From assembly GCA_016195585.1 (NCBI GenBank), contig JACPZJ010000178.1:1-26478 (forward strand): a DNA stretch of 26,478 bases, written 5' to 3'. A program made the translations under genes and the position numbers. The DNA is from Nitrospirota bacterium. GTDB taxonomy: Bacteria; Nitrospirota; CAKKRA01; 9FT-COMBO-42-15. The notes beneath the pieces were generated by a model. It was not told the DNA's origin. It worked only from the letters and a program-made list of their open reading frames with translations, and made no database searches. Of the stretch, positions 21,451 to 26,478 are shown piece after piece (the stretch's first letter is position 1; each line of letters begins with the position of its first letter).

Positions 21451-22682
21451 ATTCTAAAAATCTCCTGAAGATTATCACCCTTTGATACAAAATAGACCGG
21501 TATCCCTTCACCGATAAGTTCGTCAATAAGAGGATTTTGCCTCTCCATTGATTTCGCTTTATTATCCAAAAAGCTTTCCCTGTTCAGGAATATACATACA
21601 GGTCTCATCCTCTTTGCCTTTAACAGGCCGATGCTGTAAAGATATTTATCAGGCTCTCCACTTAGTTGAGAGAATATAAGAACCACTGCCCCGCCATCCC
21701 TTAAAAGCTCAGACGACTGATAGATGGCATCAGGATAAGCAATTCCTCCCTCTGCCTTCACCCTTGCGAGGGTCTCAAGCACTGCTGCCAGATGATTAAT
21801 CCCCCTTGAGGATGAAACAATATGCGGCCTTTCACCATAGCCTATAAGCTGAAAGCTGTGGCCCCTTTCCAAAACATATCTTGCAATTGAGGCAGCAATC
21901 TTTACTGCATATTCCAGTGTGGTCTCCTTTCCTGTCCCGATATCAGATTTTTTATGAAGGTCAATAATCAATGTCGCCTCTGTGGAGCTTCTTATCTCAA
22001 ATTCCTTTACAATCAGCTCGGAGTGCCTTGCAGTAGACAGCCAGTGGATGTGCCTCAGGCTGTCACCCTGCCTGTATTCCCTTGTCCCAAAAAACTCATC
22101 GCTCCCGCCGGCTATCATTACAGACTCCACGCCAACCATCGGAGTATTACTTGCCGCAATAAGCGGGAATCTCTCTATATCAAAAACCTGCGGATAGACC
22201 AGAAGGGTCTGAATCCCCTCTGGCAGGGGTTTTTCAATAGAGGATATGCCAAGCGGATATGAAGACCTGACAGTAAGCGGGCCGACGGTGTATTCACCGC
22301 GCTTATAACAGCTAAGCTTAAATGAGTATTTTCTGTTTTGTCTTTTAGGCAGCCTTGCAATAAATGTCATCGGGCTCCGGGAATCAGGCTCAGCAGCAGG
22401 AATGGAATCTACAACCTCAATCATATAGCGGCTCATCCAGCCCTTGTTTTGAACACAGACCTCTACATCCACCTCATCATCCTCAAAGGCTGTAGATGGA
22501 ATGCTTCGTGTTGCCAGAACATCTCTAAGGGAATATCTCGGCAGGATATGCGCAATTATAAGGGTTGCGGTCAGGAGCGCAAACATGACATAAAGGAGAT
22601 TGGCAGCCCTGTTCCATGCAATCAGAAAAAAGAGAATGACCAAAATGATGAGAACCGTCTGCTTGGTAAAAAATCTTTTCAT
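21447..22682 (-). CDS. DUF58 protein (vWA-like), MoxR partner
   Basis: A 411-aa protein with two N-terminal membrane helices (residues about 8-50) followed by a beta-rich region and the DUF58 signature GTREYRQGDSLRHIHW near residues 196-211. The C-terminal part resembles a vWA-like fold (LIIDLHKKSD; VVLIFSQLSG). Proteins of this family are usually encoded between a MoxR ATPase and a TgpA-like transglutaminase; here the MoxR stop is one base upstream and the transglutaminase start overlaps by four bases. It probably works as the client or adaptor of the ATPase. Confidence 0.92.
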   Translation of the reverse strand: MKRFFTKQTVLIILVILFFLIAWNRAANLLYVMFALLTATLIIAHILPRYSLRDVLATRSIPSTAFEDDEVDVEVCVQNKGWMSRYMIEVVDSIPAAEPDSRSPMTFIARLPKRQNRKYSFKLSCYKRGEYTVGPLTVRSSYPLGISSIEKPLPEGIQTLLVYPQVFDIERFPLIAASNTPMVGVESVMIAGGSDEFFGTREYRQGDSLRHIHWLSTARHSELIVKEFEIRSSTEATLIIDLHKKSDIGTGKETTLEYAVKIAASIARYVLERGHSFQLIGYGERPHIVSSSRGINHLAAVLETLARVKAEGGIAYPDAIYQSSELLRDGGAVVLIFSQLSGEPDKYLYSIGLLKAKRMRPVCIFLNRESFLDNKAKSMERQNPLIDELIGEGIPVYFVSKGDNLQEIFRI

Positions 22683-22683
22683 A

Positions 22684-23625
22684 TTATTTTTTTACAGGGG
22701 CAGGGATACTATTTAATATATCATCAAGGACAGTATCTTCATTTATGCCCCTTAATCTTGACTGGGGTTTCATTATGATACGATGGGCAAGCACGGGTTT
22801 TGTAACTAATTTAACAAAAGAGGGCTCAACATAATTTATGCCCTTTAAAAGGGCCATTGCCTGTGATGCCCTCATCAGGCAGAGCGACCCCCTCGGGCTT
22901 GCGCCGAGGAGGAGTTCGGGATGTTTACGTGTTGCATCTATGATCTTAACAATATACTGCATTATGGATTTATCAATATAAACCTGAGATACGGCATCCT
23001 GCATCGTCCCCAATGCATCCTCTGAAATAACAGGGGAGACCGAATGGATGGGGTGGTCTTTTATCTGCATCTCCATTACCCTGACCTCCTGATCATTAGA
23101 CGGGTATCCAATCTTGATTCGCATAAAAAAACGATCAAGCTGCGCCTCGGGTAAATGATATGTGCCTTGCAACTCAATTGGGTTCTGGGTAGCAATCACC
23201 ATAAACACCTTTGGCAGCAGATATGTTGTCCCATCAGCAGTAATCTGATGCTCTTCCATGGATTCAAGCAGGCTTGACTGCGTCCTTGGGGTAGTCCTGT
23301 TTATCTCATCAGCAAGAAGGATATTGGTAAATACAGGGCCTGGTCTAAATTCAAATTCGCTATTTTTCTGATTAAATATAGAGACCCCTGTGACATCAGA
23401 TGGGAGAAGGTCAGGCGTAAACTGGATCCTCTTAAAGCGAAGGGACATGGAGTTTGCCATAGACCTTGCAAGCATTGTCTTGCCGAGCCCCGGCACATCC
23501 TCTATCAGCAAATGCCCTCTACAGAGAAGGGTTATTATTGCCAGATCTATAACAGGCCTCTTGCCAACAATTACCTTCTCAATATTATTTGTAAGGATAA
23601 GCAGATTGTCCTGAAAATTGGCCAT
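22684..23625 (-). CDS. MoxR-family AAA+ ATPase
   Basis: A 313-aa cytoplasmic ATPase. Walker A is DVPGLGKT (43-50), Walker B is LLADEIN (103-109), followed by the NRTTPRTQSSLLESMEE and FMVIATQNPIE (sensor 1) motifs typical of MoxR. It is first in a tightly packed operon with DUF58 and transglutaminase genes. MoxR ATPases act as chaperones that assemble or activate vWA-domain proteins and metal-containing complexes. A consensus promoter lies just upstream and AGGA precedes the ATG. Confidence 0.94.
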   Translation of the reverse strand: MANFQDNLLILTNNIEKVIVGKRPVIDLAIITLLCRGHLLIEDVPGLGKTMLARSMANSMSLRFKRIQFTPDLLPSDVTGVSIFNQKNSEFEFRPGPVFTNILLADEINRTTPRTQSSLLESMEEHQITADGTTYLLPKVFMVIATQNPIELQGTYHLPEAQLDRFFMRIKIGYPSNDQEVRVMEMQIKDHPIHSVSPVISEDALGTMQDAVSQVYIDKSIMQYIVKIIDATRKHPELLLGASPRGSLCLMRASQAMALLKGINYVEPSFVKLVTKPVLAHRIIMKPQSRLRGINEDTVLDDILNSIPAPVKK

Positions 23626-23643
23626 AGGGTGTCCTGTAAACTA

Positions 23644-23672
23644 ATTCTAACAACCAATCACATCCTTGTCAA
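23644..23672 (-). promoter_or_regulatory. Promoter of the MoxR operon
   Basis: On the minus strand, TTGACA (23672-23667), 17 bases, TAGAAT (23649-23644). The transcript would start near 23637, about 12 bases before the ATG. Confidence 0.7.
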
Positions 23673-23701
23673 GATAACTAAGACGTCATCTATAATACTT
23701 A

Positions 23702-23730
23702 TTGACTGCTAAGATATTTTTGATTATTCT
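23702..23730 (+). promoter_or_regulatory. Promoter of the DUF488-ResB-DUF4412 operon
   Basis: TTGACT (23702-23707), 17 bases, TATTCT (23725-23730). It is divergent from the MoxR promoter 30 bases away. Confidence 0.55.
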
Positions 23731-23759
23731 AATGGTGCAGTTGCGACAATTGGGGGGTA

Positions 23760-24119
23760 ATGGTAATTCATATAAAAAGGGCCTATAACCCGCCGGCAAG
23801 AGAGGATGGTTTTCGGATACTGGTAGACCGCTTGTGGCCGCGCGGCATTGCTAAAGATACTGCAAAGATAGGCCTATGGCTTAAAGAGATAGCCCCAAGC
23901 AATGAACTGCGAAGGTGGTTTAACCATGACCTTAAAAAATGGGAGGGATTCAAAACGCGCTATTTTAAAGAGCTTGATAAGCTCTCCGATGCTGTGGGGC
24001 AATTAGTAAGTCTGGCAAAAGGAGGCACAATAACCCTTGTCTTTGGGGCAAGGGATGAGAATATGAATAACGCTGCTGCCCTGAAAAAATATCTTGAAAA
24101 GGGGTATTATAAGAAATAA
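23760..24119 (+). CDS. DUF488 family protein
   Basis: A 119-aa cytoplasmic protein of the DUF488/YeaO type, with the characteristic ILVDRLWPRGI, WLKEIAPSNELRRWFNHD and LVFGARDE segments. Members are uncharacterised; none of these motifs defines a known reaction. The stop and the ResB start overlap (TAATG), so the genes are coupled. A GGGGGG run sits only two bases before the ATG, an unusually short ribosome-binding spacing. Confidence 0.9.
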   Translation: MVIHIKRAYNPPAREDGFRILVDRLWPRGIAKDTAKIGLWLKEIAPSNELRRWFNHDLKKWEGFKTRYFKELDKLSDAVGQLVSLAKGGTITLVFGARDENMNNAAALKKYLEKGYYKK

Positions 24120-25177
24120 TGAAGAATCTCTGGTATCTCCTTATCTCATTAAGATTAGGCATCTATCTTATTCTTGTCTTTGTGTTTGTGGCTCTAATAG
24201 GTTCATTTATCATGCAGGGGAATCCTCTGCTTGATGGGATAAATCAGGAGGTCTTATTTAAATGGTTATATGCCTATGGACTAACAAATATTAAGGCAAG
24301 CTGGTGGCTCTTTGCCCTGATATTAATTACATTCCTTCTCGGCATAAATACAGTCCTTTGCAATACAGACAGATTTTTTTCGCTTTTTGCCCTCAGAAAG
24401 CGGTTGAGAAAGAGGCTATGGATAGAGTTATCTTCTTATGCAATGCATCTCGGTTTTCTTATTGTTTTGGTCGGACATTTAATAAGCAGCACAACTGGAT
24501 TTAAGTCAAAGGGGAATATTGCATATCAGGGCGTCCCTCTTAAGGTTCCTTATATGGACTATTACATCAGACTTGATGATCTGAAGGTTGAATATTATCC
24601 CAATGGTTATCCTAAAGACTTTGAGAGCAAGCTGACTGTAATAGAAGATGGAAGGGATGTATTAAATAAAGCCGTAATGGTTAACCATCCGCTTTCACAT
24701 AAGGGCGCATATCTTTATCAGGTAGATTCAGGCGAGGCTGTGTCCGGTGCGAATCTTTTGATTGGCGGGGAAAAGGAAGGCAAGATATACTCACTGGGTT
24801 TTGATGAGAAAATAGCCCTCCCGGAGACAGGATATTCTTTGCAAATAGGAAGATTATTCCCTGATTTTGATACAACCTCTGATGGCGAGGCCTATTCAAG
24901 AAGCCCGCAATTCAATAATCCTGCGGTTGAACTCCTTTTATATAAGGATGATCAGTTAGTATCCAAAAGCTGGGCCTTTTACAGGGATTTTAAAAGGGAG
25001 CCCTTCAGCGGCACAAAGACAAGGGTATTTTTAGTTGGTTTTCCAGCCAAAAAATATGTTATACTTGATGTCCAGAAGGATGAGGGCGCCTTTATAGCTC
25101 TTGCAGGCTCTCTGATTTTTTTATCCTCATCATTAATCTATTTTACCTTAAAAAAATATAAATACAGGGAGGTTTAA
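24119..25177 (+). CDS. resB: ResB-like cytochrome c assembly protein
   Basis: A 352-aa membrane protein of the ResB (Ccs1) family. Three N-terminal membrane helices (about residues 8-33, 60-80 and 107-123) include RLGIYLILVFVFVALIGSF and a conserved His in YAMHLGFLIVLVGHL. A large periplasmic domain is followed by a last helix near residue 325. ResB with CcsA/ResC forms the system II haem lyase that attaches haem to CxxCH motifs in the periplasm, which fits the many cytochromes in this window. No ccsA gene follows, so its partner must lie elsewhere. It is translationally coupled to the DUF488 gene. Confidence 0.88.
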   Translation: MKNLWYLLISLRLGIYLILVFVFVALIGSFIMQGNPLLDGINQEVLFKWLYAYGLTNIKASWWLFALILITFLLGINTVLCNTDRFFSLFALRKRLRKRLWIELSSYAMHLGFLIVLVGHLISSTTGFKSKGNIAYQGVPLKVPYMDYYIRLDDLKVEYYPNGYPKDFESKLTVIEDGRDVLNKAVMVNHPLSHKGAYLYQVDSGEAVSGANLLIGGEKEGKIYSLGFDEKIALPETGYSLQIGRLFPDFDTTSDGEAYSRSPQFNNPAVELLLYKDDQLVSKSWAFYRDFKREPFSGTKTRVFLVGFPAKKYVILDVQKDEGAFIALAGSLIFLSSSLIYFTLKKYKYREV

Positions 25178-25182
25178 GGGGT

Positions 25183-25836
25183 ATGAGATTTAAAGGATTT
25201 GTTTTACCATTTTTTCTGCTCTTTTCTCTGTTTGCAATACCGTTTTCTGCCCGTGCCGGAATTATCAGTGATGTGGAGACCATAACTAATGACCCTGCGG
25301 GGAAAGAGATAAAAACCATTAGAAAATATTTCTCCGATGGCAAGAATATCCGCTATGAAGAAGAGACGAAAGAGGGCAAGGTAATTGAGATACTGAATTA
25401 TGATACCAAAAAGAAATATGTTGTATATGATGCCCTAAAGGTGTACATCCTTCAGGATCTGACAAAGGAAGAGGACATGATAAAAGATGCCCTGAAAATG
25501 GAAGATACTGTTGATGAAAATAAAAAGACCAAAGATGCAAAAAAGGAGCAGACCGGGAAAAAGCCTGTGAAGACCGTAGAAAAGAAAAAAACAGGGGAAG
25601 AGGATTATGAAGGATATAAGTGCGCTATTTATGAGATAAAGATAACAATAGTGGGCAGGATGACGCAGAGCACAGTCTGGGTGGCAAAGGAACTGAATGA
25701 TCTGATTGTGAAGTCGGAAAATATTTCCTATCTCGGCATAAAGACCTCTATAATATATAAAAACATCAGGAAGGCAGATATTGAGCAGCCCCTCTTTCTT
25801 CCGCCAAAGGACTATAAGAGCATGAGCCCCTATTAA
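25183..25836 (+). CDS. Periplasmic DUF4412-like protein
   Basis: A 217-aa protein with a signal peptide of about 25 residues (ending SARAG). The remainder is beta-rich with a Lys/Glu-rich low-complexity insert near residues 105-140, and resembles the DUF4412 or LolA-like lipoprotein-carrier fold (YFSDGKNIRYEE; YEGYKCAIYEI; VWVAKELNDLIVK). No catalytic motif is visible. It starts five bases after the ResB stop with an AGGGGT stretch as a weak ribosome-binding site, so it ends the three-gene operon. Function not known. Confidence 0.75.
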   Translation: MRFKGFVLPFFLLFSLFAIPFSARAGIISDVETITNDPAGKEIKTIRKYFSDGKNIRYEEETKEGKVIEILNYDTKKKYVVYDALKVYILQDLTKEEDMIKDALKMEDTVDENKKTKDAKKEQTGKKPVKTVEKKKTGEEDYEGYKCAIYEIKITIVGRMTQSTVWVAKELNDLIVKSENISYLGIKTSIIYKNIRKADIEQPLFLPPKDYKSMSPY

Positions 25837-25847
25837 AGGGATTTTTC

Positions 25848-25877
25848 TTGACAACAGGATAAGATAGGTAATAGAAT
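25848..25877 (+). promoter_or_regulatory. Promoter candidate for purA
   Basis: TTGACA (25848-25853), 18 bases, TAGAAT (25872-25877). Transcription would begin near 25884, almost at the start of the hairpin that follows. Confidence 0.55.
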
Positions 25878-25881
25878 TGGT

Positions 25882-25913
25882 AAAAAATCGGGTGATTATC
25901 ACCCGATTTTTTT
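25882..25913 (+). terminator. Rho-independent terminator between the DUF4412-like gene and purA
   Basis: Stem ATCGGGTGA / TCACCCGAT with loop TTA, flanked by an A run and ended by seven T. It should end transcripts from the DUF488 operon. Flanking A and T runs extend the stem, so it can also work from the other strand. Confidence 0.85.
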
Positions 25914-25932
25914 GTGTCCAAAGGAGCAGTCT

Positions 25933-26478
25933 ATGGCAAATGTTATTATTGTAGGCGCACAGTGGGGAGACGAAGGCAAGGGAAAGATAGTGGACATCCT
26001 TACTATGGATGCTGATATGGTGGTGCGCTATCAGGGCGGCCATAATGCAGGCCACACCGTGGTAATAGAGGATAAGGAGTATATCCTTCATCTGATACCG
26101 TCAGGCATCCTCCATCCTGATAAGATATGTATTATTGGCAATGGCATGGTGATTGACCCCGAGGCTCTGATAGAAGAGATAGACGGCCTGAGGGCAAAGG
26201 GTGTAAGGATTGATAACAATCTCTTTATCAGCAAGGCTGCGCATCTTATCATGCCATATCACAGGGCAATTGATAAGGAGAGTGAAAGGGTAAAGGGCAC
26301 AAGGAGGATTGGGACAACAGGCAGGGGGATCGGGCCTGCCTATGTTGACAAGATGGCAAGGATCGGCATACGCATGGCTGACCTCGTACACCCTGAGCTT
26401 TTTTCAGAGAAACTCAAAGCGAATCTTGAGGAGACAAACGCTCTTTTGAAAGGGCTTTACAAAATAGAGCCGCTTGGC
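25933..26478 (+). CDS. purA: Adenylosuccinate synthetase, 5' part (runs off the window)
   Basis: The first 182 codons of PurA, which joins IMP and aspartate using GTP in the first committed step of AMP synthesis. The N terminus has the P-loop GAQWGDEGKGK with catalytic Asp13, followed by GGHNAGHT with catalytic His41, both at the positions used in E. coli. Further family motifs include GIGPAYVDK and RIGIRMADL. AAGGAG lies about six bases before the ATG. The 3' end lies beyond the window; no frameshift is seen in the visible part. It is a housekeeping gene and likely marks the end of the accessory region. Confidence 0.97.
   Translation, partial: MANVIIVGAQWGDEGKGKIVDILTMDADMVVRYQGGHNAGHTVVIEDKEYILHLIPSGILHPDKICIIGNGMVIDPEALIEEIDGLRAKGVRIDNNLFISKAAHLIMPYHRAIDKESERVKGTRRIGTTGRGIGPAYVDKMARIGIRMADLVHPELFSEKLKANLEETNALLKGLYKIEPLG

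Noticed and set aside
25435..26091. 218-residue open frame on the minus strand across the DUF4412-like gene and purA start
   Set aside because: It overlaps two plus-strand coding regions, one of which (purA) is certain, and spans a terminator.

Overview
The window is a chromosomal segment of a Gram-negative bacterium that relies on periplasmic c-type cytochromes. Twenty-nine CxxCH haem-attachment motifs are visible in eight cytochrome reading units, alongside a ResB-type cytochrome c assembly protein, lipoproteins, a TonB-like protein and signal peptides on most products. Base composition is moderately AT-rich, and promoters fit sigma-70 consensus (TTGACA, then 16 to 18 bases, then TATAAT-like). 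The content resembles anaerobic Nitrospirota or Desulfobacterota, but that placement is inference from gene content and no marker gene settles it. No rRNA, tRNA, transposase, integrase or CRISPR array was seen.

Layout. (1) 36-4260, minus strand: three paralogous multihaem cytochromes of the doubled-CxxCH type and an NHL beta-propeller lipoprotein. (2) 4261-4905: a 645-base gene-free stretch with a strong minus-strand promoter, a near-palindromic operator-like site and a mobile-type inverted-repeat element. (3) 4906-7437, plus strand: two exported beta-propeller proteins, one RCC1 type and one Reg_prop type. (4) 7468-8375, minus strand: a class I cytochrome whose downstream dihaem module lies in the -1 frame after a run of nine A, with no start codon and no signal peptide of its own. 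(5) 8555-11898, plus strand: four trihaem c7-type cytochromes in an A-B-A-B order (small secreted form, lipoprotein form, twice), then an HD-domain protein. (6) 11929-17089, minus strand: an operon of two TPR proteins and a TonB-like protein. (7) 17233-23625, minus strand: an exported TldD-like protease, then (upstream in transcription) a MoxR - DUF58 - transglutaminase operon. (8) 23760 to the end, plus strand: DUF488, ResB and DUF4412-like genes, a terminator, and the first 182 codons of purA.

How it fits together. Regions 1 to 5 look like one accessory locus for periplasmic or extracellular electron transfer, with secreted propeller proteins interleaved among cytochromes. A 16-base near-palindrome (consensus GTWACYRTYTGGTARC) occurs in four intergenic regions: upstream of the first cytochrome, in both divergent intergenic regions of the cytochrome/propeller cluster, and upstream of the TPR-TPR-TonB operon. 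It may mark a shared regulon. The two most interesting observations are the frameshift-linked trihaem cytochrome and this recurring operator-like site.
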